Positions 34,516 to 46,967 of a stretch of DNA of 64,000 bases are shown in pieces. Positions within the stretch are counted from its first letter, which is position 1. Each line of letters opens with the position of its first letter. The notes beneath the pieces were generated by a model. It was not told the DNA's origin, ran no database searches, and saw only the letters and a list, made by a program, of their open reading frames with translations. The position numbers and the translations under genes were made by a program. Where the stretch lies: NCBI GenBank assembly GCA_964036155.1, contig OZ038422.1, positions 7,029,201 to 7,093,200 on the forward strand, read 5' to 3'. This stretch comes from Diploscapter coronatus (taxonomy: Eukaryota; Nematoda; Chromadorea; Rhabditida; Rhabditidae).

Positions 34516-36853
34516 TTAGAGCTGCTTAACCCCAGTAAGCCATTCAGTTAAGTACTGACAAGACTGGGGAGAGATGAAGTTGCCTGGTTTGCAGTCGTCC
34601 ACGACAGGACACGTCGCACAGGGGATCGTCACGAGCCTCGTCGATTTTTGGGGGTTCGGAGAAGCGCGAATCTGAATATTATCGACAGTGATCAATATTA
34701 TTTTAGCAAAAAGATAGATACTATTGCCTATTGCTCTACATACCTTTCAAGAAATAAAGCTGGGCAATTTGCTTCAGATGTTTAGCCTTGACTTTTTGAT
34801 ACTCAATGATTCAAGACCAATTTCCGACTACCAAACCTTCGTTTCCAAGTGAACAAAAGGCAAGTTTAGGATTTCAACAACCCCGATCTATTTTTTTCTT
34901 GAGAATGTATGAAAATTTGAAATAAAAATGACTCAAAAATCCGACGACCTTTCCGTCATTGCGTCTCTCGATATTTCCGTCGAGCACAGCGATGTCGAGA
35001 ATCCGATTGACGTCTTCGAGACTGATCGTCACGTTCAGAATGCGTCGCTGCACGATGAATTCGGCTATCTGAAACATATTCTACTGCATTATTTTCATTG
35101 TTATCAAAATTGAATGCATTTTTAGAAAAGTTGAAGCGTGTAATGGTGTTCGAATTGTAAAAGGTTAAAACTTGAACTTGACGCTTCTTTCAACGGAAAG
35201 AAAAAGAAGTTAACTTGTCTCTATCAAATTCAGAGTTTTGAGAAGAAAATTAATAAAATTAGAAAGGGAAAGTAGTCAGACCTAGGGAGGTCTAAACTCA
35301 GGAAGCCCCTGCGACCTACCCCCGTATATTTTGAGTCTGACTCTAAAGCTCCCTAGATCTGAAGGTATTTCAGAAAGCGTAAATAAATTTGTACCTCTTG
35401 AGGTTTGACGTAGCTCATCTCTTTCTGCATGACGATATCGTCTGGATATTGTTCCATAGCCTGCCTTTTTCTATTCTGAATATTTATTCGAATGCCAAAA
35501 AGACAGGTCCATTTTCTACCTGCGCAAAGCTGACGCTCACATTGATCATGGTCTGAATGAGTTCTCCATCCAACTGCTGTTCAGAATAGAAGGTTCCTGA
35601 ACATTGGAATCAATCAAACTCTGGGGATTCTTTATCGTATACAAATTGCAGGATGTCGAATTTAAGGAATGGAGAGTAGTTTTGGAAAATTACCTTCTGA
35701 GCATTCCTAATTCTGACAGCCACGAATAAAAAAATAATGTTCATTTTGTTCAATTCGTTGTTGACTTTTCAAATGAGAGAAAAGAAAGTTTAGTACAAAA
35801 TATCTAAATAATTAAATAACCATACCTCCAGTGAGGGAGGTGTCGGGTTCGAGATTGTAGAGCATGTAGCATTTCTTGGTCGTGCCCACTGCCTTCACTG
35901 TCTTGATCAGTTTCTTCGACTCCAGATTTTTCAGAACCTGCAATTTATTCTCTTCTCCAACCAACTTTTACTTGATGCTATTTGAGAAAACGTAATCTAC
36001 GTTTTTCTAGGGCAAACTTTTCACAACGCTAATCCAGACCTTTCTAAGCTGCAGTTGGGAGAGTCCAGACCCATCGCGCAATTCCCGAATCCAAATGCCC
36101 TTGGTCTTCGATTCTTCGATCAGAGTGTAAATCTGAAATGGGGGAAATCGTTTACAATTACAGTAACCCTCTTCACATACAGCCTGTTCCTCCTCGCTAC
36201 CAGCAATTTGTGTGGCGTCGTTGAGTTTGAGCCGCAATCCCCCGGGTCCTTGAGAGATGATGATTCGTTTGCTCGCCAACAGGGAATTCACTGCGTTCTG
36301 GAATATTTTCTTTCAAAACCATTTTTTTTATCAAGAACCTATTATCAGCTAGAATGATTGGGGAATTCTTTTTTTATTAAACCTGTTCAACTTCAAACTA
36401 GTCCTAGCAAATTTCGTCTTACAGCCACCAGTGATCAAACTTTTCTTTTTACAGTGTTGATCAATTTTTGCAAGAAAAAACCCCAACCTGTCTATCGAGA
36501 GGCGAATAAGCACCAGTGAGAGCAGTGAGCGTATCCATGTCGATTCCCTCTGTCGCGTTCATGTTTTGGATGATTCGCACGATGTCATTCTCGATTGCGG
36601 CTAGGTCCACTACCTAAAATAACATTTTTAGAAGGAAGATTATTGTCTTCGGAAAGTTGGTCGGCAAGTTTTTAATCGAATTTTCGCTTCGTCATTCAAA
36701 TAATAGTTTTGAGAGAAAGAATATTTCTTCAAACCAAGCAAAAGATACAAAACTTAAAGAACTCACCTCATGTTTGACATTCAGATTTTGCGTTGGCGTG
36801 CCGGGTTCTGCTTTGATGCTGACGTTCGAAGGACCCGCTCCATTCATTGCCAT
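34516..36853 (-). CDS. POLR3F: RNA polymerase III subunit RPC6 (C34)
   Basis: Subunit of the Pol III initiation subcomplex that contacts TFIIIB and helps open promoter DNA in the nucleus. The start at 36853 gives MAMNGAGPSNVSIKAEPGTP, then VDLAAIENDIVRIIQNMNA and LTALTGAYSPLDRQNAVNSL, LASKRIIISQGPGGLRLKLN (first winged helix), IYTLIEESKTKGIWIRELRD and QLQLRKVLKNLESKKLIKTV (second winged helix), and VLDGNIERRNDGK (third). The end IPCATCPVVDDCKPGNFISP, QSCQYLTEWL has the four-Cys arrangement that binds an iron-sulfur cluster in metazoan RPC6. The exon junction near 34950 is the least certain: residues linking the third winged helix to the Cys-rich end were not resolved. Confidence 0.9.
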
Positions 36854-37043
36854 TTCTCACGTTTCCGAGACAGAATCTGAACAGGAAGAATAAAATTTCA
36901 TCAGATTTTGAAAAGAAAAAAAGAACATCCCACTATTTGTACAACGACTGCGAATCTGGATGTTTTCGGCCTTACCAACCAAAACCAATCAATAAATCGA
37001 TAAATTTGTGGAATTTGAAAAAAAAAAATCCCCAAAAGCTATT

Positions 37044-38689
37044 ACACGGCTCGTCAAGTGGTGTATAGGAATGCATTTACTCTAGCCTTTCTCGCCAATA
37101 CTCTCTCAATTCCCTCCCCATCGCGCGTTGTGTGAGCGAAAAGAGTGAAGAAACAAAAAGAGCGAGAAGGAGAAAAGAGACATAATGGTTTTCAATGAAA
37201 ATGTTCAAAAATTCATAACTTCCTTATTTCTGAACCAAATTGAGTGATTCTTTTTTTATTCGACAGCACCTAGTTTCTAGACTATCAGACAATAAAATAA
37301 GAATTTTTTGAATACCAATTTCTGCAGAAATGCGCACTTTTCGCGTCTTGATTGCGGACTTTTCGATCCGTACTGTCTTTACGCGTAAATGACGTCGGAA
37401 AAATTCATCCTTCTAGTATGTTGTGTGGAATGACACGACGAACAACTTTCATCGTTGGGACAACCCTGGATTCATTATCGTTAGGGCTCCAGAATTTTTT
37501 GAAGTTCAATGACCAAAATCAGCATAATGCTTTTTTTAGTAAAAATGTTCAAAAATTCATATCTCCCTGTGTGTGCACATTCTAAAATAAGTTCTGGAAC
37601 AAAAGTTGTTCACCATGTCCATCTACGCAACATACTGGAAGGAAATTTTTTTCCAACGCCATTTACGCATAAACGTAGTACGGGTATATAGGGTATCTTC
37701 GGGTAACTCTTACTCGCCAAAATTAATTTCTAAAAAATTTATTTTTATTTGTATCTTATTCTCCTCGACAGGATCTACAAAATAAAAAAAATAATTAAGA
37801 AAATTTATCTAGTACATAGGGAGATATGAATTTTTGAACATTTTTACTAAAAAAAGCATTATGCTGATTTTGGTCATTGAACTTCAAAAAATTCTGGAGC
37901 CCTAACGATAATGAATCCAGGGTTGTCCCAACGATGAAAGTTGTTCGTCGTGTCATTCCACACAACATACTAGAAGGATGAATTTTTCCGACGTCATTTA
38001 CGCGTAAAGACAGTACGGATCGAAAAGTCCGCAATCAAGACGCGAAAAGTGCGCATTTCTGCAGAAATTGGTATTCAAAAAATTCTTATTTTATTGTCTG
38101 ATAGTCTAGAAACTAGGTGCTGTCGAATAAAAAAAGAATCACTCAATTTGGTTCAGAAATAAGGAAGTTATGAATTTTTTAAGTCAAATTACACAAAAAT
38201 GAGTCATGACAGCCAGCAAGAAATGATGAAGAGTTTTCGAACATCACGCAAACAAAAGGATTCAACTCGCTTCAAACTCACTCAAATGATGTGAAAAATG
38301 GCTCAAAATATTCTTGAGATCGATCTTCAGAAAAGTTAGCCAGTAAAATTTCGAAAAATGTTGTCAAAAAAATGAAATAAAAAATTTCAACAAAATTTTC
38401 AACAGAAAACCGTTCGAAAATCGCGCAAACAAAAGGATTCAACTCGCTTCAAACTCACTCAAATGCCATGAATAATGGCTTAAAATATTCCTAAAATCTA
38501 TCCTCACAAAACTTAGCCAATAAAAATTTGATTAAATAACCCCAATTAAAGTAATTAACGATAATTAGCAAAAAAGCGTGAAAAAACGAAGAGAAAATCG
38601 AAAATTCAAAGGATGAACAATGAATACATGTAAAGCGAGTGCATGCTCAAAACGAATACTCCCTTTTCCTTTACTCTGACGAGCCGTGT
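37044..38689. mobile_element. 1.65-kb element with near-identical inverted arms
   Basis: Terminal inverted repeats ACACGGCTCGTCA (37044-37056) and TGACGAGCCGTGT (38677-38689), flanked on both sides by ATT. Inside are two inverted arms of about 362 bp (37207-37568 and 37818-38179) that appear identical or nearly so, separated by 249 bp. The mirror open frames at 37352-37585 and 37795-38034 are the same peptide for 72 residues and are a by-product of arm symmetry. No transposase is seen. The right non-palindromic part holds a direct repeat (about 38255-38350 and 38425-38525). Confidence 0.75.
38255..38525. repeat. direct repeat of about 95 bp
   Basis: The phrase ggattcaactcgcttcaaac and the following 70 bases occur at about 38259 and again at about 38436, diverged by scattered substitutions. 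Both copies lie in the right shoulder of the element at 37044-38689. Confidence 0.65.
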
Positions 38690-38892
38690 ATTGGAAACAA
38701 CGAAATTCTCCCTCCCTTTCTCTTCTTTCATTCGTCTTCTTTGATTGAATTTTGAACTACGCGTTTAAACGTAGAGTATGCTGTAAAAAACTCGCAGTCG
38801 TTGTACGGATAGTGGGACGTAAAGTAGTCATTGATTTTTTTGTTTTCTGCAGAATTTTATATTTTTCTTTATGCTTATTATTCTTAGATCGG

Positions 38893-41800
38893 ATGGAGCT
38901 CACAGAGCTGGACGATGTAACTTCGCTTCAGCTGGCCGAGTGCTGCAGCTCCACCGACAATGTTACCGCAATCACTCATAAGGCAAGTCACAACTTCTTT
39001 AATATTCTTCAATTTTATTCGTTTGCAGAGCCCTATCCATGGCATGTTTCTGACCACGCAGCTCTGCTCGATTCGCGATAACGAAATGCTCTGCGACGTC
39101 ACATTGGTGTGTTCCTTTTCTACTTTTGCTTATCAACTTATTCTGTACGATGGAATGATAAGCCTCCGGAAGAGGGCTTCGATCCATGCTTTTTTTAATT
39201 TCCACAGAGAGCCATGTATTTTGGCCAACTAACACTAAAAATAGTTTGTTTTATATTTAGGTAGCAAATGGAGCGAAAATTCAAGCTCACCGTCTCGTTC
39301 TGGCTGCTTGTTCGTCTTATTTCCGAGCCATGTTCACCAATGAAATGATCGAACGGCGAAAAAGTCATTTCTTTGGCACTCTTCTTTCCAATAAACTAGC
39401 TATTTTCAGAAGAAATCGAGATAACGGATGTGGACCCGAATACCTTGGAAGCCCTCGTCAATTTTTGTTATTGTGGGGAAATTCGGATTTCCGATGCAAA
39501 TGTACAGAATCTGCTGCCGGCTGCTTGCTTATTGCAGTTGTCGGAAGTTCAAGTATTTTTTAAAATAATTTCTCTACAAATTTTTACCCTTCTCTCAGGA
39601 CGTGTGTTGCGATTTCCTGAAGAAGCAGTTGGATCCCTCGAATTGTTTGGGGATTCGCGCTTTCGCCGACACTCACGCCTGCAGAGAATTGCTTAGGAGT
39701 GCTGATAAATATGCTTTGAGGAACTTTCAGGTAATGTGTTTGCTATTTTTAAAATCTCTTATTCGTTCATTGAAACAAGACCAAGAAGCCATTTATCATG
39801 AGAAGTGATTATCGAATGATTTTCAACTCCAACTTCAAATAACCAATTATTTCTCACCTCCTATACAAACGAAAAACATTGATTTATTATGAATTGATGA
39901 ATTTTCGAAGAAATAACTTTCCCAGACAAGGAAATGTTTAGCAAGTGGTTGGCACAGAAGAATTCATGTCCCTCTCCTATGACTTGCTGAAAGAGATCAT
40001 TTCGAGCGAGGAGCTGCATGTGCAGTCAGAGGAGCAAGTCTATGACGCAATCGTGCAGTGGGTCCGGCACGATCTCGAACACAGAAGAAATTACTTTTCT
40101 AAGGTATCGACTTTTTGAAACCATGACGATTTCATTATTCCTATTTTCAACCTTCAATATTTCAGTAAAGAATATTTTATAAAAATTGCTATTAAAACCT
40201 TTAGCTCCTTCAACACGTTCGTCTCCCTCTCTGTCGTCCCAAATTCCTCGTGAGCATTGGGGAGGAGATCCTCGTCAAATCCGATGCTTCAAGTCGAGAT
40301 TTGGTCGATGAAGCTAAGGTTAGATTTTGTCATTATTTTTTCATTTTAGCAGATTCTTTAGAATTATCTGCTCCTTCCTCTTGAACGTTCCAAAATGCAA
40401 GGACCTCGAACCAGACCTAGAAACCCATTGCAATACGGGGAAGTTCTCTATGCAGGTTGGTTTATCTTAAGATACATTATTGATGATACGGGGTTTTTAT
40501 TCTGAGAAAAATTGAATGGAATTCTTTCTTAAATTTGAAAATTGTCATTCTTCGCTTTTCACTAAATTTTATATTCTCAATCACAACGATTTATTTCAGT
40601 TGGCGGCTGGTGCAGTGGAGATGCATTGGCCTCAGTCGAACGATTCGATCCTCTCAAATCGCCTACGTCTTGGGTGACTGTTGCTGCTATGACTAAGAGA
40701 AGGTTGGGATAAATTTTTATCCTTTTTAGCTTTTATAATTTTTCTTCTTTCGATAAATTGTTTCCCAGTTACTTTTAGATCAGAAAAGAAACTCATTAGA
40801 GCGACAACGCAAAATTTCGGCGCAATTTCTATCAAATCTAGTTGTGCTTTCAAGGGAAAATAATGATTTTGTAGGAAACGTGCTCTAATGCTCTTGAAAA
40901 ATCTTGTCCCATTTATGAAATGTCTCTACTAGTTATTCACAACCAAGCAAATACTCAATCATTCAGATGTGGAGTGGGCGTGGCGGTTCTGGATAACCTG
41001 ATCTTCGCATGCGGGGGTCACTGCGGCCAGTCCTACCTGAATAGCGTCGAGCGTTACGACCCGGCCACGAATCAGTGGTCCTGTGACGTGGCGCCCACCT
41101 CGACTTGCAGAACGTCTGTGGGCGTGGCTGTGCTGGACGGAAGGTTGTATGCCTGTGGCGGACAGGACGGGGTCAGCTGTCTCGACGTTGTTGAGAGGTA
41201 AGAAACTATTTTCGTCTGCTCAACAAATATCCAAACACAATAAACAACCAATGTTCTATCTATCATCGACTCTTTATTTTCCTCGAAATACTCGTTTTCG
41301 CCTTTCCATACCTGCTATGTTCTTCCAATCGGCGAACATCTTTTGATTTACGACTAGAAAATTATTTTTCAGATACGACGCAACCCGGAATGAGTGGTGC
41401 AAAATCGCTCCGATGAAGTCTCGTCGACTGGGAGTGTCTGTCTGCGTCTACAATGGCTGCATCTATGCAGTGGGCGGATCGAATGGGGAAAGTCCACTCA
41501 GTTCGGTTGAGCGGTATGGTAGCTAGTCGTCTTCCTATCTTCTCCATTTTTAAGATACGATCCCCGAAGCGGAAAATGGGAACTGGTGAAGCCAATGGCC
41601 ACGAGGAGAAAGCACCTCGGGGCGGCTCTCTTTGAAGGAACTATTCTGGCTGTTGGAGGTACGATTTCGGAAATGATTGCTTTTCACGCCATTTGATCGA
41701 TCGAATTTTATTTTCTTCTTGAAATTTTCTCATAAAAACTGCCATTTTCAAGCTCGGAATTCTGGCTGCCTAACATCCTTGATTGAAATTAAGGAAAAAG

Positions 41801-42561
41801 TTAAAAATAAAATTTTCTTGCACAAATACGTTAACAAAATAAGGTCTTCCTTCTCAGTGCTCAAATAAATATAAATTCTGAATTTACTGAAACACATTGA
41901 ACCCACTCAACAACTTCTCATTTTGATTTCCTAAAGAATACTTTTTCAGGCCGCGACGATGCATGTGAGCTGAACTCAGTGGAAAGGTATCATCCAGCCA
42001 AGGACGAGTGGACTTCCGTAGTGGCGATGAACAGTAGGAGGAGCGGGGTCGGGCTCGCTGTGGTCAATGAAAAACTATATGCTGTCGGAGGGTAAAAGAA
42101 TCGTCTCCTTTGAATGCTCTTTCATTCATTCTTCAGATTCGACGGTCACAATTATTTGGGAACGGTTGAAATATTCGACTCTGACAGCAACCAGTGGAGA
42201 CTGCATAGGCAAACTATGAAATACAGGTCATTTTTGCTATTTTTCTTAAAAGTAGTTCAGATTTTGAAAATTCAAGGTTTAGTTCTCATCCGTTTTCGAC
42301 ATATTTTGACTTCAGCTCTTAATTTTTCGAAACTAAAACTACGGCATTGCAAAACGTGAACTAAGACTTTGTACCATTTTCTTGAGCATATTTCGGATTG
42401 AGAGATTTTCCTTCCTTTCAAAGTGTAAATAAGGTCATTTTTCCAGACGTCTTGGCGGCGGAGTTGGAGTGATTCGAATGCCCCAGAACGACACTTCAAC
42501 ATTTTGCAATTCGGGAATTCGAGATACAGAAAGGAAAATTTTCGGAGCTGATCTTATTTGA
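38893..42561 (+). CDS. KLHL20: kelch-like protein 20, Cul3 ubiquitin-ligase adaptor
   Basis: Substrate adaptor of a Cullin-3 E3 ligase. Start [18 protein letters not shown] lies just after a CTTAG acceptor-like site suited to trans-splicing; an in-frame upstream ATG at 38752 is less likely. The BTB domain begins [20 protein letters not shown] and [20 protein letters not shown], with [20 protein letters not shown] and [20 protein letters not shown]. The BACK domain has [20 protein letters not shown] and [20 protein letters not shown]. Six kelch blades follow, such as [93 protein letters not shown] and [15 protein letters not shown]. Identity to vertebrate KLHL20 is high across blades. The C terminus is extended by about 20 residues to the stop at 42559-42561. 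Confidence 0.95.
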
Positions 42562-43038
42562 TCCATTCAATTTCTTGTTTTTTAGATTATAAAGTAGGAT
42601 AAAAATTGTATTATGAAAACTACGCCTTTCCTTTCTCAACTTTGACAATTTCCTACGGTTTTGTTGCTTTTTCAAAGTCTTTGCCATATCATTTTCAATG
42701 TGCATAATTCATGTATGCAGCTTGATGAAATTGACCAAATTGTCTCAATGGGAGATTTTTAATTCAAATAAAGTTTATTCGATAACATTTCGAATTCAAC
42801 AACTTACCCGTAAATAAGAAAAATACGGGATTGAAAAACTAAATAAAATCTAAGCAACGAAAATAATAATAACAACAGCGGTGAATAACAAATGAGAAAC
42901 TGACAGCGAAACACTATTCAGAGAAAATTAGAATCGTCGAATTTTATGAAAAAAAAAAAAAACCAGAACTAACTGGTATTTTTTCGCCAACTTTTCGTGA
43001 TAAAGACGATCTTTGTTTTACCTACGCGTGGCGAGAGT
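42562..43038. other. convergent 3' region of KLHL20 and A49
   Basis: Tail-to-tail spacer holding both 3' untranslated regions, including an A-rich run at about 42950. The minus-strand frame 42496-42705 has no signature. Confidence 0.5.
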
Positions 43039-46000
43039 CTATCGTCTTCTCTTCCTGATCTTCTTAGCCTCATTGGAAGGAGGCCTCAGCAGCCTAGCCC
43101 CCCTCAGCGAGTCGTGTCGATAGGCCTGTTCTGTGTCGAACACGAAAATGTCACAGCCGAGAGCTTCCAACATCTGAAATAAAATTGTCAAAAGAAATAT
43201 CTTACATAGGAATTCACAATTTTAAAAAATCCTATCGTTGGTGAAAATGAAATTAGATTTGTATTGATAAAAGGATTTATGAATTATTGAAGTTTTAGCT
43301 AAAAATATTTTTAAAAAATAAACAGGAACCAAACCTCACCTTTTCCAACTTGGTGATAGGGAAATTGGTGGATTTGTGCCAGGAGTTGATGCCGATTATA
43401 TTCTGATGCGAGATGCCCAGGGCGAGTGCCAGAGTGTAGGCCATCATTCTGTCCTTCTCGGTGGGCGACAGCCGCAGACGGGCTACTCCTCGGTTATGCG
43501 AACCACGATCGTAGTCGGAGGCTGAGAACTCATAAATACTTGTATTCACGATGGTTGCGAGTACTTTCCTACCAAAAAGAAAAAAGGAAAGAAAAAGGGC
43601 GAAATGCCGCTTGTGAGAAAATTACTCATCCATAGGAGGAATGTACCCACTCGTGGGAAGAAAGCAATCGCAAGTAATCGTGGTAAATTGAATGTATTAG
43701 AGAGAGTAAAGATCAACTTTCTCAAAAGTTCTTCAATTCAGAGTAAAATCTCCATCTTATGTAAACCTTTTCTTATCTGATCATCATGGATGCGTGAAAA
43801 CAATTTGCTAGAGAATTACGCTCGACTTCTGCTTAAAATGTCAAATTTCATCACCCTCGTTATCATATAAATCGCAAAATTTTCGCATAGAACAAGGTGT
43901 AATCGAGAAGAAAAATATTCAGAAAGATAAACTCACGCATGTACTGAGCCTTGACTTTGTCGACGAAAGGCTGTGGATAGGGGAAGGAATCGACTTCTGC
44001 ACGAGTGATCGAGGCGCCATGACCTTTGCACAATATCTGCAAACAAAATACTGAGCATTCTGAAGTTATTGAAGAAAATTACCGAAAGGAAGGAGACTTG
44101 AGTGGCAAGTAGCACGAGAAGAGCAGCCTTTTGCGGATCTGAGGTAGGATCGGCGAAGGGCAGGGAATTCCAGCTCTGCAGCACGCAAGCAGGGAAACCT
44201 GAGAAACGAGTAGTTAGGTCAAATTTGCATTGTGTACTAGTGAATAAAAATTGAAAACGACTCGCAAATGTTTTTTCAAGATCTACTAAATCTATAATTC
44301 TTACTATTAGCAATTCTTTTTTCTGATTAGATAGAAAAAGAGAAGGGAAATTAGTATGTATAAAATCACGTTTTAGGTGAATTAGATTGCAAGTTCTTCT
44401 CGATAAAAATTAGACAAATGCTTCTATGAGAAAATATGAGTTACCTTGAGATTTGAGTTTCTTCTTGTCTGCTGTCTGAAGGAATTCCATTCCGAGTTGC
44501 CCCAATTCGGCAACTTCTTCCTCGCTCACAAACAAGGAAGTCGGATAGATGTCGTTCGGGAAGTTGGCATCCGACACTGCGGGCGGCAGCACCGAGGATT
44601 CTGCCTGCAATTCGACAGCTTTTAATGTTGAAAAAAATAGCTGCATAAAATATTAACGAAATTTCAGTTTTAGAAACCCCAAATCTGATCTTTGCACCTC
44701 GCATATTTAAATAGGTTATCAAATACGCAAAAAAGGTAGAAATTTTGCTCTAGGTTCTAAACTTCGAAATAACAGACAAACACAGTTCGAATTAGATTTG
44801 CTTACCTTTTTGACCATAGTGATGTGGTCGACTTTGACGTCGTCCCCGTTGGCTAGCACAGAGTTCGAAGTGAACGCCGTCTGCTTCATTTCTTCCAGGG
44901 TTTCCTACAATTCACAATAAGGATCATTGAATTGGCTGTTTGGGGACGGTGAGAAGTCAAAACGCGAGAAATAGAGGTAAAATGAAGTAAAGAAAAGGTA
45001 AAATAAGATATCTTTTCCAACATTATTTCTCAATGTTGTGTGTCTCGATATCTCACGATTTGCAGGTCGATATAAAATTACATAATTTGTTCAAAATCAT
45101 TTTCTTCCAACCTTCTCGACCTTCCTCCTCTGCCCCCTCTCCTCCATCTTCACTTTCCTGCTGCTGCCAAAGCTCGTCGTCAATGTCTTCCTCTCCTCAG
45201 CCAATTTCTCCTTTTCGATTCCAGCATCGTCTCTGTATGTCACTTCGGGCTTATTTCTGAAAATGCCTATTTCAGAAAAGAGAAATCTGATTTGAATGGC
45301 TTACTGTTTGCCGAGCAGCACATCCATTTGACTCGAAAATCGGGAATCGAATTTAAGCACGCGGGCAGAGCGAATGCAGCGCTGGAATTGACTTGGTAGA
45401 GGAGCATTTCAGTCAATAATAGAAGGCAAAATTTGAAAGAACACTTTCTAAAAAATAGAATGCCGATAGGACCCTTTTAAAATAGAATTTGATTTAAAAA
45501 AAAAAAATTAAAAAAAAAAAAAAACTAATTAAAATTCTGAGTGTTTGTAACTATCTACCATTTTGAGATAAAGGAGCAAGAGATATTGCTAAAAATGAAT
45601 CATTGAGCTAGATTTTTAGATTAGTCGATTTATGGATTTACAAGTTTTTAATTAATATCAAAATGTTCGTTGAAATTCACTGAAAACAATGATTTTTAAT
45701 TCGAAACTTCAAACCGACCTTTCCAGTTTCCTTGTTGACATAGACAACCGCATAGTCGTATCCCTCATCCAGAGAATCCACTTCTGTTCCCATTTCCGCG
45801 ATATTCGGACCTCCCTAGATCAATAATTTCATTCTTTTGTCGAGGCAAAATTTATGAAAGAAAAAATTTGATTTTTAATTAGATTAAAAAAAAAACCTCA
45901 GTCTGAATGGTGTAAATAGGCTGCTCTCTCTTGTCGATTGGCTGGTGCTCCACAATTCCCACTTTGAAGAAATCCAGATACTAAAAGGCGAAATAATATT

Positions 46001-46280
46001 GCTACAAAAAATCATCGAGAAATTTTGTATTTTCCGAGTTTATGTTTCGACAAAAGTAATAAATTAGAGGAAACTATTTTCGTCGAAAATATTCATTTTC
46101 CAATAGAACGAATTTCTACCTCATTGTGCTGAAAAAGCGCGACCACGTCCTGATCTGTTCTTGCATTCATTGTCGATCGCCTCTGAAATATCCCTGGTTT
46201 CTCGGATTCGCTAAGTGTTCTACCTTATGTTTCTCTCTTTGCTTCCTTCTAGTTTCCATTTCGTCAACATCCGCGTCCAT
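43039..46280 (-). CDS. POLR1E: RNA polymerase I subunit A49
   Basis: Subunit of the A49/A34.5 heterodimer of RNA polymerase I, acting in the nucleolus in rRNA initiation and elongation. The start at 46280 (MDADVDEMETRRKQREKHKR) follows a TTTTCAG trans-splice-like acceptor; a 41-bp intron leads to MNARTDQDVVALFQHNE. The dimerisation part has PIYTIQTEGGPNIAEMGTEV, YDYAVVYVNKETGK, VLKFDSRFSSQMDVLLGKQK and LTTSFGSSRKVKMEERGQRR, aligning with the AFGTTKQKR block of mammalian PAF53. Then NDIYPTSLFVSEEEVAELGQ and the tandem winged-helix region LSPTEKDRMMAYTLALALGI ... FPITKLEKMLEALGCDIFVF, ending in a basic tail (KKIRKRRR). The length of about 430 residues fits the family. Identification rests on pattern recall, not a search. 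Confidence 0.85.
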
Positions 46281-46967
46281 CCTGACGTCTTCTGAGCTTG
46301 AAATTTTCTTGATCTGAAAATTGAAAGAAAATTACTTCCAATTTTTATTTTAAAAATCGATAAATAATTGTTCACGAAACAACGTATAGCTATTTTCATT
46401 AATATCAAGTTGATTTTCAATAATTTATTGTTGACGGTGTAATTTTCGAATGGAGAATAAAGCATAACAAGGTCCAAGCTGGAATCTTATGGCAAACATG
46501 AAAAAATAAGAAATGCATTTTCAATGGAAAACTAATATTCAGACGGTTATAGTTTAAATTTGAAATTTTTGTCTGGAAAACATTAAATCAAGTTGAAAGC
46601 TCGACATAAATGGAAAAGTAGAAAAAAGTTTCATAAATGCCTTATTCAAATTAAAGAAAGCGATTTTTAATTGACTTCAAGCACTATTCGAAATGATCAA
46701 ATATAAATTATCAAGCAGTTTGAAAGGGAATGCTCATACCTTCAGAAATATTTTGTACAAAATTGGAAAATTAAACAACCGATTTTTGTCCGTTTTCCAT
46801 GGAATAATTTAGACATGAAGTGAACCCATAATGAGAGAGGTATCTTCAGAAAGCGCTTTCAGTATAAAACTTGCAAATTAATTGAGAAATGTGTTAATAG
46901 AAGACTCGAAAAATGTTCTCCGAAAGCATGTGTCAAATCAAGGAACATTCGGCCAGGCTGTTGAGTT
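46281..46967. other. spacer between A49 and NF-YC
   Basis: About 690 bp between the A49 start and the NF-YC stop, both on the minus strand. This is too long for a typical nematode operon spacer. No other feature seen. Confidence 0.5.

Larger units (their letters stand above)
36854..38892. other. divergent promoter region of RPC6 and KLHL20
   Basis: Two-kilobase interval between divergently transcribed genes, mostly occupied by the transposon-like element at 37044-38689. What remains on each side is about 190-200 bp, so the original shared promoter was probably about 400 bp before insertion. Confidence 0.6.

Noticed and set aside
37352..38034. Pair of nearly identical 77-79 residue frames
   Set aside because: Same peptide in inverted orientation because the arms are identical; no homology recognised and no splice or promoter context.
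46281..46967. Operon linking NF-YC and A49
   Set aside because: The genes are on the same strand, but the spacer of nearly 700 bp is longer than usual for nematode operons and no SL2-type signal was seen.
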